Assembly: GCA_903923925.1 (NCBI GenBank)
Contig: CAIXZF010000035.1
Span: 558,001 to 622,000 of the forward strand
Source of the DNA: an uncultured Bacteroidales bacterium
GTDB lineage: Bacteria > Bacteroidota > Bacteroidia > Bacteroidales > CAIXZF01
Reading direction: 5' to 3'
DNA length: 64,000 bases
A program made the translations under genes and the position numbers. Below the pieces are notes generated by a model. The model was not told the DNA's origin. It saw nothing but the letters and a program-made list of their open reading frames with translations, and made no database searches. This document shows, in pieces, positions 47,942 to 57,749 of this stretch (positions are counted from its first letter, which is position 1; every line of letters starts with the position of its first letter).

Positions 47942-48964
47942 ATGGAATTGTTCTCTGGATTTTCTCTAAAAGCACTTAATACTTTTGGTATTGAGGCAAC
48001 TGCTCAGAGCTATATTGAGTTTGAAAAGGAAACTGAATTAGTGAGCTTCCTTAAAGATAAATTGTCAGGATTTCCTGATCACCTTATAATAGGTGGAGGC
48101 AGTAATATCCTTTTTGTCGAAGATTATTTGGGCTTAGTTATAGGAATAAGGACTAAAGGTATAGCAAAAGAAGCTGAAAATGATGATTATGTTTTCGTAA
48201 AGGCGGCCGCAGGTGAAAAGTGGGATCACCTGGTTGAATATTGCACTGAAAAAAATTGGGGTGGTCTGGAGAATCTCTCATTAATTCCAGGCACTGTTGG
48301 GGCAGCACCAATTCAAAATATTGGTGCATACGGAATTGAACAAAAAGATTGCTTTTATTCTCTTACTGCTTTAAATAAACAATCGGGAATAGTAGAAACA
48401 ATGTTTTCTAAAGACTGCGGTTTTGGATATCGTGACAGTATTTTTAAAAACCATGCAAAGGGAAAATTTGTAATAATTTCAGTTACATACAAATTAGCAA
48501 AGCATCCGGTTTTAAATTTAGACTATGGAAGTATCCGGCAGGAAATCCTTAAAGAACATTTTAATCTAAAGAATATTACAATTCAACATGTTAGAGATGT
48601 TGTAATTGAAATCCGGAAACAAAAGCTGCCAGATCCATTATTCATAGGAAATGCGGGTAGTTTTTTTAAAAATCCCACTGTAAGTGCTGAGTTACATTAC
48701 TTGTTAAAAACAGAAAATCCTGATCTGATTTCTTTTCCTATGGCTGATGGTAATTTTAAACTTGCTGCCGGATGGCTTGTGGAGCATTGCGGTTGGAAAG
48801 GAAAACGTATTAAAGATGCAGGTGTCCACGAAAATCAGGCCCTGGTTCTGGTGAATTATGGATTAGCTTCCGGGAATGAAATTCTTCAACTTGCAAAACA
48901 AATTCAAATTTCTGTTTTCGAAATTTTCGGGGTTGATTTAGTTATGGAAGTTAATGTTATTTGA
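47942..48964 (+). CDS. murB: UDP-N-acetylenolpyruvoylglucosamine reductase
   Basis: The 340-residue FAD enzyme carries out the second committed step of peptidoglycan precursor synthesis. Visible motifs are the FAD-binding LIIGGGSNILF, LIPGTVGAAPIQNIGAYG, the catalytic serine in GNAGSFFKNP and the C-terminal glutamate in VHENQALVLVN. It is of the type I (E. coli-like) length. It begins a plus-strand run of six genes but is not otherwise linked to wall genes here. Confidence 0.95.
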   Translation: MELFSGFSLKALNTFGIEATAQSYIEFEKETELVSFLKDKLSGFPDHLIIGGGSNILFVEDYLGLVIGIRTKGIAKEAENDDYVFVKAAAGEKWDHLVEYCTEKNWGGLENLSLIPGTVGAAPIQNIGAYGIEQKDCFYSLTALNKQSGIVETMFSKDCGFGYRDSIFKNHAKGKFVIISVTYKLAKHPVLNLDYGSIRQEILKEHFNLKNITIQHVRDVVIEIRKQKLPDPLFIGNAGSFFKNPTVSAELHYLLKTENPDLISFPMADGNFKLAAGWLVEHCGWKGKRIKDAGVHENQALVLVNYGLASGNEILQLAKQIQISVFEIFGVDLVMEVNVI

Positions 48965-48995
48965 TGTAATTTTATTTAAATTTATAATTTGCAAA

Positions 48996-49790
48996 ATGAA
49001 ACGACTAAGTCTGATAGTTAATATTTGCATAAGTTTTCTTTTGATTTTTCATAGCGGGTGTAAACACGATAAAATTGAAACAATAATTCCAGGAAAGGTG
49101 AAGCTGGTATTTACACAAACTGCTGATGGAATGTCGCTTGCGTATGATTCTATTCATTACTTAAATGCTGCAGGGAATGAATTTCTGGTGAATGAAATTC
49201 AATACTTTATTTCAGATATTGACCTATACAGTTCTTCAGGAATTGTTACTCGTTTGAAACGGGCGGAATCACAGGATGTTTATTATATCGATTCTCATTT
49301 GTCATCAACATGGACATGTAATGTTGCTGATCAAATTGCACCAGGTTCGTACGACTCAATTGCATTCACTTTTGGAATAAATGGAACCAAAAATAAAACG
49401 GGTCTGTTTATTAATCCACCTGAAGTAAACATGTTCTGGCCTGATATTATGGGTGGTGGTTATCATCTGATTAAAATGAATGGCAGTTGGCTTGATCTTT
49501 CAAATCAATGGCAACCATTTAATTTTCATATTGGAATCGGCACTGATACTTTTCCCTCTCCAACAATATTTTATGATAATTCGTTCAGGGTTCATTTGCC
49601 AGGTTCCTCCTTTGCTATTTCGGAGAATACAATTAAGACAATTAATATTAATATGAATATTGATAGCTGGTTTATTACTCCTCATCTTTGGGATTGGAAT
49701 GTCACAGGCGGTGCAATTATGCAATATCAGGGATTAATGCAAATGGCCAAAGAAAACGGACAGGATGTGTTTTCAGTTAATATAAATTAG
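48996..49790 (+). CDS. MbnP-like lipoprotein
   Basis: From ATG 48996 the protein has 264 residues with a lipoprotein signal (MKRLSLIVNICISFLLIFHSGC). The remainder resembles the MbnP family, with FLVNEIQYFISDIDLYS, PEVNMFWPDIMGGGYHLIKM and FNFHIGIG. MbnP proteins occur with MbnH di-haem enzymes or copper-related loci; no MbnH is adjacent. The longer start (48954) overlaps murB and breaks the lipobox distance, so it was not used. Copper binding is family knowledge and unproven for this member. Confidence 0.78.
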   Translation: MKRLSLIVNICISFLLIFHSGCKHDKIETIIPGKVKLVFTQTADGMSLAYDSIHYLNAAGNEFLVNEIQYFISDIDLYSSSGIVTRLKRAESQDVYYIDSHLSSTWTCNVADQIAPGSYDSIAFTFGINGTKNKTGLFINPPEVNMFWPDIMGGGYHLIKMNGSWLDLSNQWQPFNFHIGIGTDTFPSPTIFYDNSFRVHLPGSSFAISENTIKTININMNIDSWFITPHLWDWNVTGGAIMQYQGLMQMAKENGQDVFSVNIN

Positions 49791-49807
49791 TTTTCAGTTT
49801 TATTTTT

Positions 49808-49815
49808 TATATTTG
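49808..49815 (+). promoter_or_regulatory. Candidate -7 element of the hybrid histidine kinase gene
   Basis: TATATTTG lies 23 bases before the kinase ATG. No TTG at 19-21 bases upstream was seen. Confidence 0.45.
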
Positions 49816-49838
49816 GTTCTTAACATATTATTATTGAA

Positions 49839-52448
49839 ATGAAGTCTGTTCGCTATAAGGTGACCCTGATTTTAAGTCTGATGCTAATTTTCTTTTTGGG
49901 ATTTTATACAGTTTCACAAATGTATGAATCAAACCAACTCAATCTGGTTTATAAGGAAATAAAGCATGATAAGGAAGCCTCCTTTGAAAAGTTGCTGGCT
50001 CTGAATGGGAAATCTCTTGAAATTATTGTAAATCATGAGTATACCATTTGGGATGAGATGGCTGATTATGTGATCAACCCAAAACGTAGTTTTGAAACTG
50101 AAGCATTGGATATTTTATTTGAAAGTTATAATTTTAGTGCACTATGGGTTTATGATACTAATCTGAATTTGAAATACAGAGCTTGTAAAAATCTTTTTCC
50201 AGAGGATTATATTAAAGGTATTCCCATTTCCATTGATTCATTACACAGTTTACTAAAGGGAAAAAAAACAGCCAGTTTCTACACAATTACCAGAAGTGGC
50301 ATCCAGGAAATAAGGATAGCAAGTATTCACAGAACTGCCGATCCCTTGAGACTAACCAGGCCTGTTGGCTATTTTGCTTGTTCCCGCTTATGGAACAGGA
50401 CTTATCTAAACGAACTCTCCATACTAACTGAAGCAAAAGTTGATTTGACAACAAACAATAATATCGCTTTGTATTCTGATGAAAATGATATTTCCAGAGG
50501 AAAATTAAAAATCTATGAGCATCTTCAAGATAACAACAATAAAACAATCGCTCATCTTGTATTCAGTTTATCAAATCTAACGATTTCTCATTATGTTGAT
50601 AATCAGAAATTCAAGATGTGGATTTTTATAATTTATGCAGGATTATTTGTAGTTATTGTGGCTTTACTTTTATTCAAGTGGGTTTCTAAACCACTGAAGA
50701 CTATTTCACTCAGTTTGAAAAACAATGACCCATCAAGTTTAAGTGATCTGAAAGGCAAAAAAGATGAATTTGGGCAACTCTCTAAACTCGTAGAGAATTT
50801 CTTCTTACAAAAAAAGCAATTAGAAGACGAGATATCCCAAAGAATTACTTCTGAGAAAGAACTGATTAAGGCAACAAATGATGCTGAGGTAGCAAATAAA
50901 GCCAAATCTGATTTTCTGGCTGTTATGAGTCATGAAATCCGGACTCCAATGAATGGAGTTATTGGAATGACGAGTCTTCTTGCTCAAACGCCATTAACCG
51001 CTGAACAACGCGATTATGCGGAAACAATTCGAATTAGCGGAGATAACCTGCTTGGAATTATTAATGATATTCTCGATTTTTCAAAAATAGAATCTGGTCG
51101 TTTGGAACTTGAGGTTCATCCTTTTTCTCTAAGGGTTTGCATTGAGGAGGTTTACGACTTACTTGCTCCTCGCGCATTTGATAAAAAATTAGACCTTTTG
51201 TTTTGGGTTGATCAAAAAATTACCAATTTAATAATGGGTGATGTAACAAGATTGAGGCAAATACTTGTTAATCTGGTAGGGAATGCGATTAAATTTACAA
51301 ACAGTGGTGAAATTGTTATTTATGTGAATGAAATTGCAAACGATGATAAAAATAATCTCGTACTTGAGTTTGTAGTCAAGGACACTGGAATTGGTATTCC
51401 AGAAAACAAAATTTCTTCTTTGTTTACACCTTTTATGCAGGTGGATGTTTCAACTTCCCGTAAATATGGCGGAACTGGTTTGGGTTTGGCAATTTGTTCC
51501 AAACTGGTTAATATGATGGGCGGGATTATCTGGGCTGAAAGCGAAGAGCATAAAGGATCATCCTTTAAGTTTACGATGAAGACTCATTATACTGATGAAT
51601 CAATTCAGTTGGAGCCAGCGAGAGTATCACATCCGTTTCTGCCGGGAAAACGAATCCTAATTGTTGACGATAATGAGGCTAACAGGCAAATTCTCAGTCT
51701 TCACTGCAAAAACTGGAGTTTGGATCCTCTGGCGGTAGATAGCGGTTTTAAAGCCTTGGAACTCTTGAAAAACGAACAATTCGATCTGGGTATTATTGAT
51801 ATGCAAATGCCTGAAATGGATGGACTTACCCTGGCAAGGGAGATAAGAAAAAAAATATCAAAGGAAGAGTTTCCAATGATTATGCTCACCTCATTGGGTT
51901 ACCGTGATGAAAGTCCGGATATCAACCTATTGTTTAACTATTTTGTGAGTAAACCGATTAAACAATCACTGCTTTTTGATATCCTTACGAATATTCTTTC
52001 AAGAGCAAAGCCAATAAATTATAAAAGTACCAGGTCTCCTGAAGGGCTTGAAATCCTGAATGATCAATTCCCATTGAATATTCTGGTAGCAGAAGATAAT
52101 GTTATTAACCAGAAGCTTATTGTTAAAGTTTTTCAGTTAATGGGCTATAAACCGGACGTTGCGGCAAATGGACTCGAGGTTCTTGATTCGCTTGAACGTC
52201 AGCCTTACGATATAATTTTTATGGATATCCAGATGCCTGAAATGGATGGTTATGAAGCAACCAGGCAAATTATTGAAAAGTATTCCGAAAAACGTCCGTT
52301 TATTATCGCCATGACAGCAAATGCCATGCAGGGTGATCGCGAAGAATGTCTCAGTACTGGCATGGACGAATATATAAGTAAGCCAGTTAAACTTGAAGAA
52401 GTTCAGCGACTTATAAGATTTTTTGGAAATAAAATCAACTTGATTTAA
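49839..52448 (+). CDS. Hybrid sensor histidine kinase with CHASE4-type sensor and two receiver domains
   Basis: The 869-residue protein has helix 1 (about 8-27), an extracytoplasmic CHASE4-like domain (about 35-250; NHEYTIWDEMADYV), helix 2 (about 260-281), a HAMP-like linker, HisKA with phospho-acceptor H365 (MSHEIRTPMNG), HATPase_c (N-box near 482, DTGIGIP at 515) and two receivers with phospho-acceptor D654 and D796. The first receiver keeps DDNE and SKP; the second keeps AEDN, TANAM and SKP, so both look active. No DNA-binding output is present, so a separate phosphotransfer or response regulator is needed. Three ion transporter genes follow directly; regulation of these is possible but unproven. 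Confidence 0.92.
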   Translation: MKSVRYKVTLILSLMLIFFLGFYTVSQMYESNQLNLVYKEIKHDKEASFEKLLALNGKSLEIIVNHEYTIWDEMADYVINPKRSFETEALDILFESYNFSALWVYDTNLNLKYRACKNLFPEDYIKGIPISIDSLHSLLKGKKTASFYTITRSGIQEIRIASIHRTADPLRLTRPVGYFACSRLWNRTYLNELSILTEAKVDLTTNNNIALYSDENDISRGKLKIYEHLQDNNNKTIAHLVFSLSNLTISHYVDNQKFKMWIFIIYAGLFVVIVALLLFKWVSKPLKTISLSLKNNDPSSLSDLKGKKDEFGQLSKLVENFFLQKKQLEDEISQRITSEKELIKATNDAEVANKAKSDFLAVMSHEIRTPMNGVIGMTSLLAQTPLTAEQRDYAETIRISGDNLLGIINDILDFSKIESGRLELEVHPFSLRVCIEEVYDLLAPRAFDKKLDLLFWVDQKITNLIMGDVTRLRQILVNLVGNAIKFTNSGEIVIYVNEIANDDKNNLVLEFVVKDTGIGIPENKISSLFTPFMQVDVSTSRKYGGTGLGLAICSKLVNMMGGIIWAESEEHKGSSFKFTMKTHYTDESIQLEPARVSHPFLPGKRILIVDDNEANRQILSLHCKNWSLDPLAVDSGFKALELLKNEQFDLGIIDMQMPEMDGLTLAREIRKKISKEEFPMIMLTSLGYRDESPDINLLFNYFVSKPIKQSLLFDILTNILSRAKPINYKSTRSPEGLEILNDQFPLNILVAEDNVINQKLIVKVFQLMGYKPDVAANGLEVLDSLERQPYDIIFMDIQMPEMDGYEATRQIIEKYSEKRPFIIAMTANAMQGDREECLSTGMDEYISKPVKLEEVQRLIRFFGNKINLI

Positions 52449-52474
52449 TCTCATTTACTAAAACGATTACTGAA

Positions 52475-53764
52475 ATGCTTCTAACTGTTCCTCTTATCCT
52501 GGGCATCAGGATCGAATTTGTTATTTTCGCACTTACCTTAATCGGGGTTGCGGTTTTTCATAAACGAACAATGGAAGTTGCAATAACTGGTTTGTTGTTA
52601 CTTTTGGCTGCTAAATTTATTTTTGATCCTTCCTTTGAGTTTTTTCGACATTTTTTTGGCTCAAATCCCATAAGTGAGCAGCTTTTTCATAAGGAGAGCA
52701 GAGAAGGCGAATGGCCAGTTTTACTTAATTTGTTTGGACTGCTTCTTGGATTCGCAATACTAGCAAAACTTTTTGAGGAATCTGGGATTCCCAGAGAATT
52801 ACCAGCCATTTTGCCGAATGATTGGAAGGGTGGTTTTATGCTTCTTGTAATGATTTTTGTGCTTTCTACCTTCCTTGATAATATTGCTGCGGCAATGATT
52901 GGAGGTACCATTTCACTGGTTGTGTTTAAAGGTAAAGTTCATCTTGGGTATCTTGCTGGAATAATTGCTGCTTCAAATGCTGGTGGGTCTGGAAGTGTTG
53001 TTGGGGATACAACCACAACACTAATGTGGATCGATGGAGTAAATCCTCTTGATGTTTCCCATGCTTTTATTGCCGGAATTACTGCTTTAATTGTGTTTGG
53101 GATTCCTGCTTCAATTCAGCAGGATCGATATCATCGGATAATAAAAAATCCACCTAAAAAAATGCAAATTGATTTCAAGAAAATTGTTGTTGTTATTTTA
53201 ATCCTGGGCTTAACTATTGTTTCGAATTTCTATTTGGATTTCCCCGCAATTGGTGTTTGGATTGCTCTGCTACTTGGATTGTCGCTTACAAGTATTCCCT
53301 GGGATGAAGCTCCAAAAGCTTTAAAAGGTTCTGTTTTTCTTTTAAGCCTTGTTACATGTGCGTCCATGATGCCAGTGAGCGAACTTCCTCCAGCATCCGT
53401 TTGGTCGGCATTTGCTTTTGGATTTGTTTCGGCTTTTTTCGACAATATTCCACTTACAAAACTTTGTCTCGATCAAGGTGGTTACGATTGGGGCGTTTTA
53501 GCGTATAGTGTTGGTTTTGGCGGGTCTATGATCTGGTTTGGTTCTTCAGCAGGAGTTGCACTTTCAAATATGTATCCTGAAACCAGGAATACTTTAAATT
53601 ATCTGAAAAAAGGCTGGCATATAAGCGTTGCTTACATTATTGGGTTTATTATTATGATTGCTGTTGTAGGCTGGAACCCTCATGCACCTCATAAAGCTGG
53701 AAAAAAAGATGCTACTAGCCCGCAACTTGAAATAAAGATGCCTGATCAGGCTGTTAAGAAATAG
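52475..53764 (+). CDS. Ion transporter superfamily permease (NhaD / SLC13 / citrate-transporter-like)
   Basis: The 429-residue protein has about 11-12 membrane helices. Blocks such as FLDNIAAAMIGGT, NAGGSGSVVGDTTTTLMWIDG and FFDNIPLTKLCLDQGG, two similar DN-containing half-repeats, indicate the arsenite/NhaD/citrate ion transporter superfamily. Substrate choice between Na+/H+ exchange and organic anion uptake is open; GDTTTTLMWI is close to NhaD. It lies 26 bases after the kinase and upstream of kup. Confidence 0.75.
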   Translation: MLLTVPLILGIRIEFVIFALTLIGVAVFHKRTMEVAITGLLLLLAAKFIFDPSFEFFRHFFGSNPISEQLFHKESREGEWPVLLNLFGLLLGFAILAKLFEESGIPRELPAILPNDWKGGFMLLVMIFVLSTFLDNIAAAMIGGTISLVVFKGKVHLGYLAGIIAASNAGGSGSVVGDTTTTLMWIDGVNPLDVSHAFIAGITALIVFGIPASIQQDRYHRIIKNPPKKMQIDFKKIVVVILILGLTIVSNFYLDFPAIGVWIALLLGLSLTSIPWDEAPKALKGSVFLLSLVTCASMMPVSELPPASVWSAFAFGFVSAFFDNIPLTKLCLDQGGYDWGVLAYSVGFGGSMIWFGSSAGVALSNMYPETRNTLNYLKKGWHISVAYIIGFIIMIAVVGWNPHAPHKAGKKDATSPQLEIKMPDQAVKK

Positions 53765-53854
53765 TAAAATGTTGCACGATATTTTTGTCGATATTTGCCC
53801 GATTTTTTAACCACATTGGTTTTTCGATTGTTATTTGTCTGAAAATTTAGAAAA

Positions 53855-55801
53855 TTGAGCACTTCTCCTCCGCACATTAAAAAAATTACCCTGGCTGGTC
53901 TTATCATCACGCTTGGTATTGTTTATGGTGATATCGGAACTTCACCATTGTACGTTCTCCGTGCAATTATAAGTAACTCCGGCGTAATTAATCATGATTT
54001 GGTTACTGGTGCCTTGTCCTGTATTTTCTGGACCTTGACCCTTCAGACCACAATGAAATATGTGTTAATAACTTTGCGGGCTGATAATAAAGGTGAAGGT
54101 GGAATATTTTCATTATATGCTCTCATTCGAAAGAAAGTTAAATGGGTGTTCATTTTTGCCATTATTGGTGGTTCAACCTTACTGGCTGACGGGATTATTA
54201 CACCGGCAATTACTGTTGTTTCAGCTATTGAAGGTTTGAAAATAGTGAATGATAGTATTCCTGTAGTTCCAATAGTTATTGCTATCATTTCCCTGTTGTT
54301 TATTGCTCAGCAATTTGGAACAAATTTTCTGGGCGAATCTTTTGGACCTATTATGTTTATTTGGTTCACAATGCTTGGAGTATTAGGAATATCTCAGATT
54401 ATTCATCATCCATATATTTTTCAGGCTGTAAATCCATATTATGGTTATAAACTCCTTACTGCACATCCTGATGGTTTCCTTTTATTAGGTGCAATTTTTC
54501 TTTGCACAACAGGGGCGGAGGCTTTATACTCCGATCTAGGTCATTGTGGATTAAAAAACATCAGGATGACATGGTTTTATGTGAAAACAACCCTGATCCT
54601 TAACTATTTTGGTCAGGGTGCCTGGTTGCTTTCCAATGTTACTGCCGATCCAGCTACAGTGAATCCATTCTTTTCTATAATGCCATCCTGGTTCCTTATG
54701 ACTGGTATCATTATTTCAACTGCTGCGGCAGTAATTGCCAGTCAGGCTCTTATTAGTGGTTCATATACAATAATTTCTGAGGCAATTCTTTTGAACTTCT
54801 GGCCAAAGGTTAAAATTAATTATCCCACTCAGATTAAAGGGCAAATGTATATTCCAAGTGTTAACAGATTTCTGTGGCTGGCCTGTATTTTAGTAATTGT
54901 CTTTTTTGAGGGAGAATCAAAGAAAATGGAGGCAGCGTACGGTTTATCCATTACAATTACAATGTTAATGACAACAATATTGCTATCATTCTATTTTTAC
55001 TATAAAAAAGTTCCAATTTATATTATCATTCCGTTTCTTTTAATTTATCTTACAATAGAAGGATCCTTCCTGCTCGCCAACCTTAATAAATTTATTCACG
55101 GGGGATTTGTTACTATTGTTATTGCCGGTATCATTTTTATTATCATGTATGTATGGTATCGTGGACGATCTATAAAAAATCGATTTATAACTTTTGTAAG
55201 GATAGATAACTACCTCAATTGGTTCAGAGACCTGAAGGTGGATGATAGTGTTACTAAGTATACCACTAATCTGGTTTATCTTACTAAAGCCAACTATGAT
55301 CACGATATTGAGTCGAAAGTAATTTATTCAATTTTCAATAAACAACCCAAACGAGCCGACTTATATTGGTTTATTCATATTGACATTCTTGATGAGCCGC
55401 ATACAATGCAATATAAAGTTGAGACTCTTATCCCTGATACATTGATGAGGGTTGATTTAAAATTAGGTTTTAGAGTTCAGCCAAGAGTCAATTTATATTT
55501 CAAGCAAGTAATTCTTGAACTTGTTAAGAATCAGGAAGTTGATATTGTTTCGCGATATGAATCACTTCGCAAGCATCATATTCCGGGAGATTTTAAATTT
55601 GTAATTATCGATAGAATTCAGAATTATGATTTTGACTTCAGACCTTTTGAGCAATTTATTATGGATGTTTATTCGGTTTTGAAAAACATTGGTATTTCAG
55701 ACGTTAAGGCTTATGGACTGGATACCAGTAATGTATTTATAGAAACTGTACCCCTGCAACTCGATGAGGATAATCCAAGTCAATTGAGAAGAATCTATTA
55801 A
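53855..55801 (+). CDS. kup: KUP/HAK-type potassium uptake protein
   Basis: The 648-residue transporter opens with the KUP signature GIVYGDIGTSPLYVL (about residues 21-35), has 12 predicted helices (including ALYSDLGHCG) and a C-terminal cytoplasmic domain (about 450-648). It imports K+ with H+. The start codon is TTG (53855). Its 90-base upstream gap contains TATTTTTG (53780-53787), a weak -7 match. Confidence 0.94.
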   Translation: MSTSPPHIKKITLAGLIITLGIVYGDIGTSPLYVLRAIISNSGVINHDLVTGALSCIFWTLTLQTTMKYVLITLRADNKGEGGIFSLYALIRKKVKWVFIFAIIGGSTLLADGIITPAITVVSAIEGLKIVNDSIPVVPIVIAIISLLFIAQQFGTNFLGESFGPIMFIWFTMLGVLGISQIIHHPYIFQAVNPYYGYKLLTAHPDGFLLLGAIFLCTTGAEALYSDLGHCGLKNIRMTWFYVKTTLILNYFGQGAWLLSNVTADPATVNPFFSIMPSWFLMTGIIISTAAAVIASQALISGSYTIISEAILLNFWPKVKINYPTQIKGQMYIPSVNRFLWLACILVIVFFEGESKKMEAAYGLSITITMLMTTILLSFYFYYKKVPIYIIIPFLLIYLTIEGSFLLANLNKFIHGGFVTIVIAGIIFIIMYVWYRGRSIKNRFITFVRIDNYLNWFRDLKVDDSVTKYTTNLVYLTKANYDHDIESKVIYSIFNKQPKRADLYWFIHIDILDEPHTMQYKVETLIPDTLMRVDLKLGFRVQPRVNLYFKQVILELVKNQEVDIVSRYESLRKHHIPGDFKFVIIDRIQNYDFDFRPFEQFIMDVYSVLKNIGISDVKAYGLDTSNVFIETVPLQLDEDNPSQLRRIY

Positions 55802-55815
55802 TTCACAGGCAAAAG

Positions 55816-57060
55816 ATGGAGTCAATATTACAGCCTCAGCTTCCTTTTACAGTAACATTATTGTTGCTGTTGCTTTTTGCACGTCTGCTTGGCGAGATCA
55901 TGGAACGTTTCGGTCATCCTGCAATGATTGGTGAAGTTATAGCAGGTGTTCTGTTAGGACCTTCAGTTCTGGGCTTACTAAATTATACCAGCGAACTCAG
56001 GATTCTTGCTGAACTTGCAGTATTCCTGCTTATTGTGCTGGCAGGGATGGAAATAAAACCTGAAGAAGTAAGGAAGTCAATAAAGGGGAAAAACTTACTT
56101 ATTGCAATAATGGGATTTATTGTACCCATGATTTCCGGTTTTATAATTGGAATCGTAATGGATCTTAACTGGATGCTCACAATTTTCATCAGTTTGTGTA
56201 TTTCTATTACAGCACTTCCTGTAAGTGTAAGGATATTAATGGATATTGGTAAACTACAGTCAGATATTGGCCAGAAAATAATATCTGCTGCTATTTTCAA
56301 TGATGTTATCTCCTTGCTCATATTGGGAATAATTCTAGATTCACGCGATTCTATAACAACAATAAGCAGCATAGCTATTTCGATATTATTTACGATAGTA
56401 AAAGTCAGCCTTTTTGTAGCATTCATCTTTCTTGCATACAGAGGTGTTCAGCTTGCTGCAAAAAGAATTCCGGTTATTCATAATAAAATCTCCAACCTGG
56501 TTCTTATTCTCAAGGGAAAAGAATCTCTGTTTGCTTTAATAATGGCTTTCGTATTAATTTTTGCAAGTGTTTCAGAAGTTCTTGGACTTCATTTTGTTAT
56601 TGGAGCATTCTTTGGAGCTATGCTACTTAACAGAGATTTTCTTGGAACAGAGAATTTTGATAAAATTCGTGATAATACTTCTGGTATTACCATGGGGTTT
56701 CTAGCCCCAATATTCTTTGCAGGAATGGGAATTCAATTTAATGTCCTGTCAATCAATAATCTATGGTTATTGCTATTGGTATTGCTTGCCTCGTTTGCAA
56801 GTAAAATTCTTGGAGGCTATTTTGGAGCACGAATGGCAGGACTTGGGAAAAGGGAATCGTATACACTTGGAATGGGGCTCAATGCAAGAGGAATTATGGA
56901 ACTTGTAATTGCCAATATTGCCCTTCAGAATGGGTTTATTGACACTTCCGTTTTCTCAATCCTGGTATTAATGGGTTTAGTAACAACTCTGGTTAGTCCG
57001 CTTTTCCTGAAACGATCCTTCAATAAACTGGACAAGCTTGGAGCATTGCAGCAAATCTGA
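55816..57060 (+). CDS. CPA2-type cation:proton antiporter
   Basis: The 414-residue protein has about 12-13 helices with the Kef/NapA start GHPAMIGEVIAGVLLGPSVLGLL, the core NDVISLLILG and HFVIGAFFGAMLLNRDF. It should exchange Na+ or K+ for H+. No TrkA/RCK domain is present, so this is the short NapA-like form. It starts 14 bases after kup, so the two are likely co-transcribed. Cation specificity cannot be told. Confidence 0.88.
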   Translation: MESILQPQLPFTVTLLLLLLFARLLGEIMERFGHPAMIGEVIAGVLLGPSVLGLLNYTSELRILAELAVFLLIVLAGMEIKPEEVRKSIKGKNLLIAIMGFIVPMISGFIIGIVMDLNWMLTIFISLCISITALPVSVRILMDIGKLQSDIGQKIISAAIFNDVISLLILGIILDSRDSITTISSIAISILFTIVKVSLFVAFIFLAYRGVQLAAKRIPVIHNKISNLVLILKGKESLFALIMAFVLIFASVSEVLGLHFVIGAFFGAMLLNRDFLGTENFDKIRDNTSGITMGFLAPIFFAGMGIQFNVLSINNLWLLLLVLLASFASKILGGYFGARMAGLGKRESYTLGMGLNARGIMELVIANIALQNGFIDTSVFSILVLMGLVTTLVSPLFLKRSFNKLDKLGALQQI

Positions 57061-57065
57061 TTCTA

Positions 57066-57710
57066 TTAACTTAGAAACCGCTGTTTAACTATTGCTACCA
57101 CAGGAGGCATTAGAGAAATCAAAATAATACCTACAATAATAACAGTGAAGTTTTTTTGTACGAAAGGAATATTCCCGAAAAAGTAGCCAGCAAGGCAAAA
57201 TAGGGATACCCAGAGTATATTACTCGCCAGGCTGAAACTAATAAATCTCAGGTATTTCATAGTTCCAACACCTGCAACGAATGGAGCAAAAGTCCTGATA
57301 ATTGGCATGAAACGAGCTATTATCAGGGTTTTTCCGCCATGTTTTTCATAAAATAAGTGTGTTTTGTCGAGATATTCTCTCCTTATTAGCCTGTAATTTT
57401 TCTCATAAACAGTTTTTCCTAATAGTTTGCCAATAAAGTAATTAGTGTTGTCTCCTAAAAAGGCAGCACCGAAAAAGACCGCCATAACAACAATAATGTT
57501 TATTGGGTTACCCGGCATTGCTGCAATTGCTCCCGAGGCAAAGAGCAATGAGTCACCAGGTAAAAAAGGAGTTATCACCAGACCGGTTTCGCAAAAAACA
57601 ATCAGGAACAAAATCAGGTATGTCCATGTTTGATAGTTCGTTACCAGCTCAGCCAAGTGTTTGTCGATGTGTAGGATAAAGTCCAGAATAAATTTAAACA
57701 GTTCAAGCAT
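57066..57710 (-). CDS. DedA family membrane protein
   Basis: The 214-residue protein has the DedA/SNARE-associated pattern FCETGLVITPFLPGDSLLF (about 40-58), GDNTNYFIGK and ARFMPIIRTFAPFVAGVG with the conserved arginines. DedA proteins are now associated with flipping undecaprenyl phosphate or phospholipids across the inner membrane. It is the last gene in the minus-strand run and is convergent with the antiporter, five bases apart. Confidence 0.92.
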   Translation of the reverse strand: MLELFKFILDFILHIDKHLAELVTNYQTWTYLILFLIVFCETGLVITPFLPGDSLLFASGAIAAMPGNPINIIVVMAVFFGAAFLGDNTNYFIGKLLGKTVYEKNYRLIRREYLDKTHLFYEKHGGKTLIIARFMPIIRTFAPFVAGVGTMKYLRFISFSLASNILWVSLFCLAGYFFGNIPFVQKNFTVIIVGIILISLMPPVVAIVKQRFLS

Positions 57711-57749
57711 TTGACGAATTTTTGAAAGTAAAAGAAATCAAGTATCGTA

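Noticed and set aside
55983-56426. A 147-codon minus-strand frame
   Set aside because: It is antisense to the membrane helices of the antiporter and has the Ile/Ser-rich makeup of such shadows.
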